64,000 nucleotides of DNA from CAYZJR01 sp964503045 (GCA_964503045.1 CAZCZI010000007.1:80948-144947); one strand, 5' to 3'. Counted from the first letter of the stretch, positions 9,133-18,288 are shown. Notes: generated by a model from the sequence alone, not told the origin. Translations and numbers: made by a program.

Positions 9133-9912
9133 CTATATGATGTCGATTAAAGACTCTACTTCGTCGTGTGTCACGTCAGTCTCGCTCTTTGCCTTTTGGA
9201 ATCCCTTTGGCACCTCAAACCTTGACCTTGGCACCAATGTCTTTTCGAATTTCTCTGTCAAAAAGTACTTTTTCAAACTATCTGCACCCATCATTGTTCG
9301 TGGAATGTTTCCATCTATCGGTGTCTTGGTTGTGAGTGGAACCTTGACCGCAAATGAGAATATGTGAGCAATAGGCTTGGGCCAAGGTAGATCGGGTGTG
9401 CATCGCATCACTGCCTTTTTCTCTTGCGTCCCAAGTTCAACGTTGCTCTTTTGATCTATCTTGTACGATTCGAGCGTGAGATTATAAGGTTTTAGAAGTT
9501 GATTCGGACCAAACTTTACCCATTTATGATCTCTAAACCAAACTGCAAACAGTGTATCTTTGCGAAAGCCCTTGAAGTCGGAGAATTTGTAGCTCGTATA
9601 GAGATGCCGTTTGTCATTGAAGATATATACCGTCCAATCGGGAGCTTGTGCCACCATCGAGAACTTCTGATGAGGAAAGTCTAGCCTAATTGCCTTTTCG
9701 TTGTATTGGGTTTGAAAGCTTCCGCTTGCATGGCACGACTGAGCAAGCTGATACACCTCGATTTTCGAGACTTTTTTTTCGTTTTTGGCGGAGGATGGTG
9801 TAGCACTTGGCAAAAGCAGACACACCGTAACTGATGTTGCAATGACAATATCTCGTATGCGGTGATGCATAATTTTGAAGAAAAGCAGCTTGTGAATTGA
9901 ACTGGTAGTCAT
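9133..9912 (-). CDS. Secreted hypothetical protein, 259 aa
   Basis: A signal peptide is clear, with a basic HHRIRD stretch, the hydrophobic core IVIATSVTVCLLL and likely cleavage after SSA near residue 42. The mature part is basic and rich in aromatic residues. It has two cysteines, at SCHASGSF and MRCTPDLP, that could form a disulfide. It reads like a small beta-rich envelope protein that might bind a lipid or polymer (VYIFNDKRHLYTSYKFSDF). No family is recognised. The start may instead be the second methionine (position 9870), which sits just before the signal core; neither has a good ribosome site. It is convergent with the preceding operon, 12 bp apart. Confidence 0.7.
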   Translation of the reverse strand: MTTSSIHKLLFFKIMHHRIRDIVIATSVTVCLLLPSATPSSAKNEKKVSKIEVYQLAQSCHASGSFQTQYNEKAIRLDFPHQKFSMVAQAPDWTVYIFNDKRHLYTSYKFSDFKGFRKDTLFAVWFRDHKWVKFGPNQLLKPYNLTLESYKIDQKSNVELGTQEKKAVMRCTPDLPWPKPIAHIFSFAVKVPLTTKTPIDGNIPRTMMGADSLKKYFLTEKFEKTLVPRSRFEVPKGFQKAKSETDVTHDEVESLIDII

Positions 9913-10008
9913 TATTTGAGTGTCAGCGCGCGCAAAAGATTGACACGAACAGATTATAGGCGACTCAATTTGCTTTAGGTATTCAATTCAGGTTTCGACT
10001 TCTAACTT

Positions 10009-11760
10009 TCACTTACGTAGGGGTTCGAATCGAACCGTTCCATCAGGTCTGACGGTCACCTTGCCTTCAAAAGTCTTTGTTCCATCCTGATTTTTCCAGA
10101 CGTCATGTTTTCCTGCGTGTGACAGCGGTGAGGTAATTGTCCACACGTCGCCGGTGCCATCGATGTTTTTCGTTGTGACACGAATAGGCTCGTGCGTGGC
10201 GATGTTGTAGTCAATTTGGTTGCTTGTGCCATTCGCATCAGTTGATCGCCGAACTAAATATTTTCCTTCGCGATTGCGAGTCTGCACCGATTCGCTTCCA
10301 TTTGTATATTGAGTGAGAATGCGGCCTGCTCCTTCGTCGGTGACTCGAATCGATCCATCGGGAAGTCGCATAACATCTACTGGTGCCTCGCGTCCATCAG
10401 CCGATTTCCATGCGCTGTTTGCATCGGATCTCGAATAGGCGAAATCTTGCGCTCGCATATCTGTGCCTTTTAGCGTTATGGCAATCGGTTGTGCGTTTTT
10501 GTCATATTGAACACGTGTGATCGAGCCATTGCGAGCATCGAACTGTGTCAGTAGCGCTTCACCGGTTGGTCCTCGCTCAATTACGGCTGATTGATTCCCA
10601 TGGTTCTTGCGCCACTGACCGTCCTCTTGGAGGATCCTTTGAACTTCGTCTCCTTTCGGAGCGTCTTGCCACACCCTGCCTGAACGTTGATCCATGTGAA
10701 TGTCTTTCACTGTCAACGCCATACTAGGATCTGTGTTTTTCGATCCATCCAGTGCTTTTCGATCGGGTGCTTTGGCACCCGGATCAGGACGGAAGATAGA
10801 CCAGCCGTCCGCATTCTTTACACCGATTTCGACCACTTTCTTATTTGCATCAGTGACCGTATATTTTTTCGGTTTTACGTCTTTTGTATCGTACTCGAAA
10901 TTAGTCATGCGCCCTTGCGGTGTCACTTCGCTGAGTACACGTCCACTCTTGTCGCGGGTGACGAAATCGCCGTCGCGCTGCTGTTCGTAAAGGGTTCCAT
11001 CGACACTCTTCATCACGAATTGACCGTTTTTGTTGATCCCGACATCGACTATTTTTGCTTGTTCCAACCCGGCAATTTTTTGCTCTTGTGGAATATCTAT
11101 ATTCCAGAATTGATCGCCTGCATTCTTGATGCCTTGACCTTTTGCATTTCCATACTTGTCAGTCATGAAAAAGCGCGATGGTGAGCTGGAATCTTTGTTG
11201 TATAGAAGAGAGGTTCTGTCGCCACCGACGTTGACTATTTCCTGGGCGCGGTGTTGGTTGGATGCGTCAAACTTTGTTTGTGATCCGTCACCAAATCGCA
11301 TGACGCTGGAGCCATCTGCTTTCTTTTCTGTCTTGCCTTCAAACTGTAAGTTCGAAGACGGGTCGATTTCGCCGGTCGGAAATTTCATTCCAGGATCACC
11401 CGCCGGTATCACACGCCGTTTTCTGAGATCCACGCCAAAACCTGTGCTTTTATCTCCGAGATCGGTCGAGAAAGCCAATCCTTTTTTTGTGCGTGTCACG
11501 GTAATATCGGACGGCGCTACTACGCACCTGTTGTTGTCTTTGTCGTACGTAAGGTTTTCGGAGACGGTGTGTCCCAATTGATCGACGTGCTGATTGTGGC
11601 TTCCTGGGCGCCGATCCATTTTCTTTGTTTCAGTCTTGAGACTGCGGGTAATGTCTTTCCGCAGAGCATCAGCTTCTGCTGCGCGCCCTTCCTTTTCGGC
11701 TTCGCGCCAATCATGCAATTTGGATGCTACACAATCGCCTATGCCTTCGCAACCACTCAT
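10009..11760 (-). CDS. DG-repeat protein, 583 aa
   Basis: The ATG at 11760 is preceded by GGGGA at good spacing, so I prefer it to the in-frame TTG at 11775. The first 60 residues are charged and helical, with two cysteines (MSGCEGIGDC). Then come irregular beta-rich repeats such as KKADGSSVMRFGDGSQTKFD, MKSVDGTLYEQQRDGDF, MRLPDGSIRVTDEG and the closing VRPDGTVRFEPLRK. The repeats are related to those of the proteins at 2599 and 4618 but are much more diverged. There is no signal peptide, membrane segment or enzymatic tail. Its divergent neighbour is a response regulator gene, with about 175 bp between the two start codons. Confidence 0.8.
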   Translation of the reverse strand: MSGCEGIGDCVASKLHDWREAEKEGRAAEADALRKDITRSLKTETKKMDRRPGSHNQHVDQLGHTVSENLTYDKDNNRCVVAPSDITVTRTKKGLAFSTDLGDKSTGFGVDLRKRRVIPAGDPGMKFPTGEIDPSSNLQFEGKTEKKADGSSVMRFGDGSQTKFDASNQHRAQEIVNVGGDRTSLLYNKDSSSPSRFFMTDKYGNAKGQGIKNAGDQFWNIDIPQEQKIAGLEQAKIVDVGINKNGQFVMKSVDGTLYEQQRDGDFVTRDKSGRVLSEVTPQGRMTNFEYDTKDVKPKKYTVTDANKKVVEIGVKNADGWSIFRPDPGAKAPDRKALDGSKNTDPSMALTVKDIHMDQRSGRVWQDAPKGDEVQRILQEDGQWRKNHGNQSAVIERGPTGEALLTQFDARNGSITRVQYDKNAQPIAITLKGTDMRAQDFAYSRSDANSAWKSADGREAPVDVMRLPDGSIRVTDEGAGRILTQYTNGSESVQTRNREGKYLVRRSTDANGTSNQIDYNIATHEPIRVTTKNIDGTGDVWTITSPLSHAGKHDVWKNQDGTKTFEGKVTVRPDGTVRFEPLRK

Positions 11761-11935
11761 CCTTTGTCCCCGCAACTAGACAATCATTTGTAATCTGGTG
11801 TGGCTCAAGGGCGTACATTAAATCCCTGAGCAGTCTGATTCTGCAACCAGCATGTTGCAACTGTTGTGGCAAAAGCATGACAATAACCGCTACGATTAGT
11901 GTGCAAACTACGCGGTTGCAAAGCGGGTGTCGAGA

Positions 11936-12622
11936 ATGGCAAAAATCTTGCTTGTCGAAGATGACGATGACCTCTGTGAAAACATAGAGGATTGGCTCGT
12001 CTTGGAGAAACATCTAGTCGAAGTAACATGCGACGGCAGTGACGCGCGCGCTCTAATGAAGGACTTTTCCTTTGACCTGATCATTCTTGATTGGGGATTG
12101 CCCAATGTTACCGGCATTGAGCTACTCAAAGAGTTTCGCCGCAATGGGGGATTGACTCCTGTGCTGATGCTCACTGGAAAAGACAAAATTGAAGAGCGTG
12201 AGTTTGGCTTGGACAGTGGCTCTGACGACTATTTGACCAAACCGTTTGATCTGCGCGAACTCTCGGCGCGGGTGCGAGCGCTTTTGCGTAGATCGGCGCA
12301 ATCCGCAACCAATGTTTTGAAGGCCGGATACTTAGAACTGGATACGACCAAATGCACGTTGCTCAAGGAGGGTAGCTTGGTTTCGCTGCTTCCGAAAGAG
12401 TACGCGCTTCTCGAGTTTTTGATGCGTCACCCTAATCAAATCTTTGATGCAGACAAACTGCTAGATCGAGTTTGGGGATCTGATCAGGGTGTGGGAACAG
12501 AAACAGTGCGAACATGGATAATGCGATTGCGTAAAAAAATTGACATTGATGGAAAAGATTCAATGATCACTAATGTCAGGGGTCTCGGTTATAGGCTTGA
12601 TTCGCAAGATAAAAGAGATTAG
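11936..12622 (+). CDS. OmpR/PhoB-family response regulator, pair 1
   Basis: The protein (228 aa) has a receiver domain with the acidic cluster at residues 9-11, phosphoacceptor Asp52 (ILDWGLP) and Lys102 (YLTKPF). A C-terminal winged helix contains LLPKEYALLEFLMRHP and ends in a GLGYRL beta-hairpin. It would dimerise on phosphorylation and bind direct repeats. The ATG at 11936 aligns with the start of the paralogue at 18893; an in-frame GTG at 11927 would add three residues. The cognate histidine kinase begins 9 bp after the stop. The DNA-binding half is strikingly similar to that of the second regulator in this window. Confidence 0.93.
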   Translation: MAKILLVEDDDDLCENIEDWLVLEKHLVEVTCDGSDARALMKDFSFDLIILDWGLPNVTGIELLKEFRRNGGLTPVLMLTGKDKIEEREFGLDSGSDDYLTKPFDLRELSARVRALLRRSAQSATNVLKAGYLELDTTKCTLLKEGSLVSLLPKEYALLEFLMRHPNQIFDADKLLDRVWGSDQGVGTETVRTWIMRLRKKIDIDGKDSMITNVRGLGYRLDSQDKRD

Positions 12623-12631
12623 CAAAGGACC

Positions 12632-14443
12632 ATGAAGTTTCAATTGAAACTATCGCATCAAGGACTGATACTGGTTGCTGTGCCTCTGATTTTTGAGATT
12701 GGCTTCATTGCCTGGCTCAACGAAATGCAAATCGAGACAGAGCGCGAAGTCGAGCGTCAAACCCGAGCGCATGCGATTGTGAATCACACCAACAAACTTC
12801 TGCGGCTCATGATGGATTCCGCTGCTGGAGTCGGTGCGTATAGTGTCTCTGAAAGTGAAGATTATTTGGAACGTTCAAACCGGTTGCGACAAGCGGCGAA
12901 GGATGAACTTGTCGTGTTGGAAGGACTGGTCAAAGACAGCCCGGAGGAGCGTATCGCCTTGGGCAAAATCAAAGACATCATCACGACTGCCGAGCAGGAA
13001 ATTCGTGAGATTCACCACATGATCAAACACGATCATGCCTTTGAAGGACGCATGCGCGCGGTTAAGCTACGACCGCTCGCCAACCGGCTATCTATCGCAG
13101 TCGATAGTTTGTCGGAGGCCGAAAGAATTGTCGAAGAATCGAGCCCGAAAGTGCAAGCCGAGAAGCGCGCGCAGATGAAGCAGCTACTCGTTGCAGGTGT
13201 GACCGGAAACATTCTGCTTGCACTTGCCCTTGCATTTTACTTCAATCGTAGAACAACGCGACGTCTTGCAATTTTGATGGACAACACTCATAAACTGGCT
13301 AAAGAACAGCCTCTCAACCCACCATTGACCGGTGTGGATGAGCTGGCACACCTCGATAAAGTCTTTCAAGACATGGCGAGTTCTTTAGGAACAGCCATGA
13401 GAAAGGAGAGAGTCATAGTCGAGAAGGCGGTCGATGTAATTTGCACGCTCGATGAATTCGGTCATATAACGCGCATTAGTCCTGCCTGTTTGAAAATGTG
13501 GGGGTACTCGCAACAGGAGGTTCTATCAAAGCTTTGGATAGATCTTGTTGCAGAAGAAGACAAAGAAATTTCGATGAGCACTTTCCGCGGCATCAAAGAG
13601 AAAGTCGATGCAGAATCCACTTTCGAAAATCGAGTGCGGCACAAAGATGGAAAATCCGTTTATATGTCTTGGTCTATTAGATGGTCACGAGAAGATCAAT
13701 TATTCTTCTGCATTGGTCACGATGTTACTGAGCGCCGTGAGATCGAGAGAATGAAGGAAGAGTTTATCTCGATGGTGAGTCATGATTTGCGAACACCGCT
13801 TTCGTCGGTTCGTGGATTTTTTGAACTGCTCGATAGTGGAATTTGCGGTGAACTCAACGAGAAAGGCAAAAACAAATTGGCGGCCGCCGATCGCAATATT
13901 GTTCGCTTAATCAACCTAATCAAAGATCTGCTCGATGTTGAGCGCAGCAAGTCCGGGATGATGGTAGTCGATCCGGTTGAGGTGCGTGCCAGCTTGTTGA
14001 TCGAACGCTCAGTCGAAGCAGTAAAAGTGCAAGCAGACAAGCTCGGTATCGAGATCGAGGTGGACGACGGTGACGTAGTTGTGCTTGCCGATAGCGAACG
14101 TATCGTGCAGGTGATTGTCAATTTGCTTTCAAATGCCCTCAAGTTTTCTAAGGGTGGAACAACGATAACAATCTCGACACACCTTGTTGATGATTGGCTT
14201 GAATTCAGAGTTAAGGATGAAGGAAGAGGTATTCCTGCAGGATTCAAAGACAAAATTTTCGACAGATTTCAGCAGGTATCAAAGAAAGATGCCACCGAGA
14301 AGGAGGGTACTGGACTTGGTCTTGCGATTTGCAAAGAAATTGTCCATCTTCATGGTGGCACCATCGGCGTTGAGAGCAAAGAGGGCAATGGAAGCCAGTT
14401 TTGGTTCCGATTGCCTCTTCCGTCCTTAACCTATCCTTCCTAG
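12632..14443 (+). CDS. Membrane sensor histidine kinase with PAS domain, pair 1
   Basis: In this 603-aa kinase, TM1 is at residues 11-29. A helical periplasmic sensor of CHASE3-like character spans about 30-183, and TM2 is at 184-204. A HAMP-like segment follows, then a PAS domain at about 258-370. The dimerisation helix carries the phosphoacceptor His384 (SHDLRTPL), and the ATPase domain has the N-box NLLSNALKF, DEGRGIP and GTGLGLAI. AAAGGA precedes the ATG. The periplasmic part lacks cysteines, so redox sensing by disulfides is unlikely; the stimulus is unknown. A paralogue with the same TM2 and HAMP sequence is at 20937. Confidence 0.93.
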   Translation: MKFQLKLSHQGLILVAVPLIFEIGFIAWLNEMQIETEREVERQTRAHAIVNHTNKLLRLMMDSAAGVGAYSVSESEDYLERSNRLRQAAKDELVVLEGLVKDSPEERIALGKIKDIITTAEQEIREIHHMIKHDHAFEGRMRAVKLRPLANRLSIAVDSLSEAERIVEESSPKVQAEKRAQMKQLLVAGVTGNILLALALAFYFNRRTTRRLAILMDNTHKLAKEQPLNPPLTGVDELAHLDKVFQDMASSLGTAMRKERVIVEKAVDVICTLDEFGHITRISPACLKMWGYSQQEVLSKLWIDLVAEEDKEISMSTFRGIKEKVDAESTFENRVRHKDGKSVYMSWSIRWSREDQLFFCIGHDVTERREIERMKEEFISMVSHDLRTPLSSVRGFFELLDSGICGELNEKGKNKLAAADRNIVRLINLIKDLLDVERSKSGMMVVDPVEVRASLLIERSVEAVKVQADKLGIEIEVDDGDVVVLADSERIVQVIVNLLSNALKFSKGGTTITISTHLVDDWLEFRVKDEGRGIPAGFKDKIFDRFQQVSKKDATEKEGTGLGLAICKEIVHLHGGTIGVESKEGNGSQFWFRLPLPSLTYPS

Positions 14444-14482
14444 ACTCTTCGTCCATCGTTTATTTGTCTTTTCGTTTCTTCC

Positions 14483-15106
14483 TTATTTAGAATTGCCTCT
14501 CAATTTTTGCGCGATCTTCGGAAGGTCATCTTTCTCGATTTCGAGATCTGGGAAGATGTAATTTTCGCGAGCGAGTTTGCACTGGTCGTAGTGTGCACCG
14601 ATGTAGAGGAGAGTTGCGCGTTCTTCAGGAGTGTTGGCGTCTTTGATTGCTTGCCCTAAGCGTTGCACCGAGAAGCTGTTTTCAATTCCGCAGAGCTGTT
14701 TGAAGTTCTTTTCCAAGTACGCTTGCGCCGATTCTGGTGTTACGTTCGGAAGTTCTGCCACTGCTTTACTGAGATCGTTTTGATCGATTCCGGCAAGTGC
14801 TTGTCTAATGTGAGACTTGGCGAGATTTTGACCTTCAGGATTTTTCTGTGCTTCGACCCACTCTGCGGCTGTCTGTGAAAGGGCTTCAGCTTTCTTGTCT
14901 TGTTTGGCGTCTTGCGAGTCGTCACCAAAGTTGATTTCGATAGGGGCGAGGTATTTGCTGGCAGTGTCGGCGCCTGCAGATTTTTGAATGTCTCTGGCTT
15001 GTCCGTACAGATCTGTGATGCTCATTTCGCTGAGAAACTTCGATGATTCAACTTTGTCTGCGGTTGCTTTGTTGCCATCAAAAGTTTCGAATGCTGTTGT
15101 AGACAT
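14483..15106 (-). CDS. Soluble helical protein of unknown function, 207 aa
   Basis: GGAGGATC lies a few bases before the ATG at 15106, so the longer frame to 15253 is rejected. There is no signal peptide. The protein is acidic and mostly helical, with a leader of the FETFDGNKATADK type and then segments such as SITDLYGQARDIQKSAGADT and RLGQAIKDANTPEERATLLY. It has two cysteines. It is not recognisably an EF-hand protein, but its size, polar leader and position between the two two-component systems resemble the soluble EF-hand-like proteins at 17510 and 19668. It may belong to the same group, which cannot be shown from sequence alone. The 285 bp upstream hold its promoter. Confidence 0.72.
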   Translation of the reverse strand: MSTTAFETFDGNKATADKVESSKFLSEMSITDLYGQARDIQKSAGADTASKYLAPIEINFGDDSQDAKQDKKAEALSQTAAEWVEAQKNPEGQNLAKSHIRQALAGIDQNDLSKAVAELPNVTPESAQAYLEKNFKQLCGIENSFSVQRLGQAIKDANTPEERATLLYIGAHYDQCKLARENYIFPDLEIEKDDLPKIAQKLRGNSK

Positions 15107-15390
15107 GGAAGATCCTCCGGAAATTAAACAGCGCGGGCTAAGAGGGGTAGGATTGTGGCTCCTTGGTCCTCGATATTGCGCTTTGTTGGGAAGGGGGGTC
15201 GGTCGGGTCAGGTGCCGTTCTGTGCTCACAATATAGCGACCCCAACGTAACACGAACGTGAAACGTCACGGGAGTGAAAAAATCGAATGTTGCCCGCTGG
15301 GCGCGTCTATATATAGGGTTCGATTTGCGGGACGAAAGTCTGAGAACCCTCAAAGTCCGAAATCCCTGTAAAATTCGAGGTTTTAGGCGG
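15107..15390. other. Intergenic region, 284 bp
   Basis: I see no gene here. The region holds a G-rich run near 15190, two imperfect 11-bp direct repeats (AACGTAACACG at 15244-15254 and AACGTGAAACG at 15255-15265) and a TATATATA stretch near 15307. The repeats could be a regulator site for the gene that starts at 15106, but the match to the stronger sites at 17425 and 20796 is poor. Confidence 0.4.
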
Positions 15391-16788
15391 TCAACCCGGC
15401 GAAATCTGGGTCAATAGCAAGTTTAAGCTTTCCGCCATGGTCGGGTGGGTGAAAATAGTGTCTCTAACCGTTTTATAGGAAAGCCCACCCAGCATCGCGA
15501 CTTGAACCACAGACATGACCTCGCCGGCTGAGTGACAGAGAAGCGAGCAGCCGAGAATCTTTTCGGTCTTCTTATCTATCACTGCTTTGAGCAGTCCTTT
15601 TCTTTCTCCGGAAGTCACGCTGCGAGGAATTTTTGCAGCGGGTATTTTCGCAACGAGAATCTCATGACCTTTTTTCCGCGCTTCTTCTTCTGTGAGTCCG
15701 ACGCGCCCAAGTTCTGGATCAATAAACAAGGTGTATGGAACAATACGATCTTTTGTCGAGCGCCCGGCATTGTCTAACACGTTGTCACGGATGATTCGAT
15801 AATCGTCCCAAGAAACGTGAGTAAACAATGGTCCGCCGTTGCAATCACCAATTGCCCAAATGCCGTCGACGTTTGTCTCCAACCTACTGTTTACTTTGAT
15901 ACTTCCGCGCTCTGTCTCTACTCCTGCGACCGCGAGGTTCAGATTTTCAATATTCGATGTTCTTCCGATCGCCAGCATAAAATGCGAGCATGAAATGGCT
16001 TCGGTACCGCTCGGTGTTTTCATCGAGACAGTAATGGAGTTGTCTTTCTTTCGAGCGACGTAAGTGACGTTGGTGTCTGCGAGAAACTTGATTCCCTCTT
16101 CTTCGAGAAGTTCTTTTATGAGCGCCGCAATATCCTCATCTTCGCGCGGGAGAAATCTGTTGCCTCTAAGAAGAACTGTAACTGCACTTCCCAACCTGCG
16201 AAAAATTTGTGCAAACTCAAGAGAGATGTAGCCACCACCTAGGATGACCAAGTGTTCAGGCAGTGTATCAAGCTGCATAATGGAAGTGCTGGTCAAATAG
16301 GGCACATCAGCGAGTCCCTCAATAGCAGGGATGGTGGTTCTGCTGCCTGTGTTTATGTAGATTCTGCCTGCGGTTAGTGTCCTTGTGCCACCATCTTTAA
16401 GGGCGACTTCAATAACTTTTGGTTCAATGAACTTTCCTGTTCCAACAATAAACTCCATGTTGGGTGTAGAGGTGAATAACTTCCAGTGATTGTCGACCAT
16501 GTCTTGAACCACATTGTTCTTCCTGGCAATGATGCCTGCAAGACTATTTTCTGCGGATTCGAGCTTTACTCCGAATTCCTGCGCACGGTGTGATAGGTCG
16601 ACAACTTTCGCGCTTGCAACCATTGTTTTAGTTGGTATGCAGGCGACGTTTATGCAGGTGCCGCCGATTTGTCCGCGCTCAATCAGAGCGACCTTGTGGC
16701 CTTTAGGCCCTAGTGCCATAGCCAGCGATTTGCCTCCCTTGCCGCCACCCAAGACGATATCGTCGAACTTTTCCGGAGTTGCCACCAA
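15391..16788 (-). CDS. RclA/YkgC-like FAD-dependent disulfide oxidoreductase
   Basis: This 465-aa protein of the pyridine nucleotide-disulfide oxidoreductase class I family has a GxGxxG-like FAD loop (GGGKGG). The redox pair is Cys45 and Cys50 in GGTCINVACIPTKT, the NAD(P)H loop is GGGYIS, the second FAD motif is WAIGDCNGG, and the C-terminal base is in H448PTMAE453. Features shared with E. coli RclA, a copper-reactive, hypochlorite-protective enzyme, include the RKN segment after the redox motif, VPYTLFIDPELGRVGLTEEEAR and CSLLCHSAGE. Lipoamide dehydrogenase is therefore less likely, and no 2-oxoacid dehydrogenase genes are nearby. The start is a TTG at 16788 with AGGGGG seven bases upstream; longer frames add only unrelated sequence. 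Confidence 0.85.
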   Translation of the reverse strand: MVATPEKFDDIVLGGGKGGKSLAMALGPKGHKVALIERGQIGGTCINVACIPTKTMVASAKVVDLSHRAQEFGVKLESAENSLAGIIARKNNVVQDMVDNHWKLFTSTPNMEFIVGTGKFIEPKVIEVALKDGGTRTLTAGRIYINTGSRTTIPAIEGLADVPYLTSTSIMQLDTLPEHLVILGGGYISLEFAQIFRRLGSAVTVLLRGNRFLPREDEDIAALIKELLEEEGIKFLADTNVTYVARKKDNSITVSMKTPSGTEAISCSHFMLAIGRTSNIENLNLAVAGVETERGSIKVNSRLETNVDGIWAIGDCNGGPLFTHVSWDDYRIIRDNVLDNAGRSTKDRIVPYTLFIDPELGRVGLTEEEARKKGHEILVAKIPAAKIPRSVTSGERKGLLKAVIDKKTEKILGCSLLCHSAGEVMSVVQVAMLGGLSYKTVRDTIFTHPTMAESLNLLLTQISPG

Positions 16789-16958
16789 TTGATATCCCCC
16801 TTGTCTTGACTTCGAAGCACTATATTGTAGTATCAAGCACTGAATGTGCAGGCGCTTGTTTGCATGGCAACCCAGCTTGACATTGTTGATGACGGGTTTA
16901 TTAAGATGCCGCCCGAGCAGCCACGGCGAATTAAGTGCTGGCACTCGCTAAGAAGCAC

Positions 16959-17336
16959 TTAGGTGGGCGCTCGACGGCTGGCTGCAACTTGTGCTTTCGC
17001 TTGTTCCAATGCACTTTGTTCTACGAACAATCCTTTGCGCTCATAACACTTCCAAAGTTCCGACCACTGCATCACAATGAAATTATTCTTTGAAAGCTTT
17101 TTTACTGCACGAGTGAGTTCGGCATTACCGGCGGCAAGCAAGATGTAGTCTTTCAGCCCGGCACATGGCGAGCAGAGAACCTCTTGCTCATCACTGCCTT
17201 GTTCGAGCTTGACGATAGCGTCTTTCTCCAACTTCGCATCGCAGCCGTAGCAACGCGATGCTTTGCTTAGCGCATAGACTACAGGCACAAATTTCTTGTC
17301 GTCTTTTCCTTGTTCACTCATTGCGATGACACTCAT
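16959..17336 (-). CDS. Small two-CxxC protein of unknown function
   Basis: This 125-aa protein has CYGCD and CSPC pairs about 24 residues apart, a likely zinc-binding treble-clef or ribbon. A helical part follows, with AELTRAVKKLSKNNFIVMQWSELWKCYERKGLFVEQSALEQA. That second part resembles the N-terminal region of DUF2293-type proteins (LTRRAKK...RYERxGILVE), a family without a defined role; I infer the link from pattern only. A start at the second Met (17321) is possible. It lies upstream of the RclA-like gene on the same strand with a 170-bp gap, so it probably has a separate transcript. Confidence 0.68.
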   Translation of the reverse strand: MSVIAMSEQGKDDKKFVPVVYALSKASRCYGCDAKLEKDAIVKLEQGSDEQEVLCSPCAGLKDYILLAAGNAELTRAVKKLSKNNFIVMQWSELWKCYERKGLFVEQSALEQAKAQVAASRRAPT

Positions 17337-17424
17337 CAGCTGTTGTCACGTTTGCATATTATAAGGTCTAATCTGCCTCCTTACATTTCTGCGACTCGAA
17401 TCCACAAAGGTGTTTGATTTGCGC

Positions 17425-17468
17425 ATGTCACAAATCTGTTATGTATCTGTCACGCTCTTGTGATTGCG
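17425..17468 (+). promoter_or_regulatory. Pho-box-like array of 11-bp direct repeats
   Basis: Three contiguous 11-mers, ATGTCACAAAT, CTGTTATGTAT and CTGTCACGCTC, are followed by a weaker fourth, TTGTGATTGCG. The core TGTYAY recurs every 11 bp, like the E. coli Pho box (CTGTCATAAAG-TTGTCAC). A TAGACT that could be a -10 box lies at 17476-17481, where such an activator would need it, and the gene start is at 17510. A PhoB/OmpR-type dimer array is the expected binder. Confidence 0.72.
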
Positions 17469-17509
17469 TCTGCACTAGACTGCGACGAACACACGGATGG
17501 AGACGGGAG

Positions 17510-18256
17510 ATGGGGAATGCGTCGTTGAATAGTACAGGGCGTTCGGAGATATCGAGCGAGTCATCGCGAGCCGAAGTAGCGCTCAATATACAAGAACACC
17601 TCAATTATCAGGAACAGCACCTTACTGCTGCCGAACAAAAGAAAGAAAGGCAAGAACTCACGGCTTTTCTGCAAGAGTCGGGACAACTGCCCGCACTTTC
17701 AATTGATTGGGCGATTTCGAACTTCTCCGGCATTGATGAGAACACAGACGGATCAATCACTGGAGTGGAGCTGTTGAAGTACAAGAAGGATGGTTCGTAC
17801 GATCAAATGATGATGAAAGGACTTCTTCTGAACTATCAGTCCATCAAAGAAGCAACGCACAGCGACTGCGATACATCCGGGCTCACAAAGGACGATATGA
17901 AGAGTTTTGTTGAAAACATTGGACAAGACAAAAAGGTTGACCAAGTGCTGCAATCGGAAGAGAAGTCGACAAGCTCTCTGCCGCCGAGTCTGTTGGAAGC
18001 AGCAACCCAAAGAGTGGGCGAAGGCGCATATGCAGCGGCGCAACGCCTGCTCCCAAATGGCACGCTCGCTGAAATCAAAGCTTTGACCACCACTCTAAAT
18101 GAAGAATATGCTCGCGCTACCGGTGATACCACATTCGATCGCAAGTATATGAAAGTTGGATACGAGTTTATCAATGAAGAAAATGCTGAACGCATCTTTG
18201 CTCGTCATAAAGCATTGCAAGATTTATATCCCGACTTGTGTCTAAACAATAGATAA
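17510..18256 (+). CDS. Soluble EF-hand-like protein, 248 aa
   Basis: The ATG at 17510 has GGAG seven bases upstream; the longer frame from 17414 would run through the Pho-box-like promoter and is rejected. The protein lacks a signal peptide. It has an EF-hand loop DENTDGSITGVE (Asp, Asn, Asp, Ser and Glu at the ligand positions) and a second, weaker loop DCDTSGLTKDDM. Between the loops and at the end the protein is helical. Calcium binding is a reasonable inference for the first loop. The next gene, 15 bp or so downstream, encodes a shorter relative, so the pair is an operon likely switched by the upstream repeat array. Confidence 0.8.
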   Translation: MGNASLNSTGRSEISSESSRAEVALNIQEHLNYQEQHLTAAEQKKERQELTAFLQESGQLPALSIDWAISNFSGIDENTDGSITGVELLKYKKDGSYDQMMMKGLLLNYQSIKEATHSDCDTSGLTKDDMKSFVENIGQDKKVDQVLQSEEKSTSSLPPSLLEAATQRVGEGAYAAAQRLLPNGTLAEIKALTTTLNEEYARATGDTTFDRKYMKVGYEFINEENAERIFARHKALQDLYPDLCLNNR

Positions 18257-18288
18257 CCGAGAAACATTGCATGGAGGCATGCCGCAGA

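Noticed and set aside
15244..15265. Two 11-bp repeats AACGTAACACG/AACGTGAAACG as another Pho-box-like site
   Set aside because: They share phase but not the TGTYAY core, and lie 138 bp from the gene start. Listed under the intergenic region only.
17414..17509. N-terminal extension of the EF-hand protein rich in Cys and Arg
   Set aside because: The extension would be encoded by the Pho-box-like promoter array, and a good ribosome site supports the ATG at 17510.
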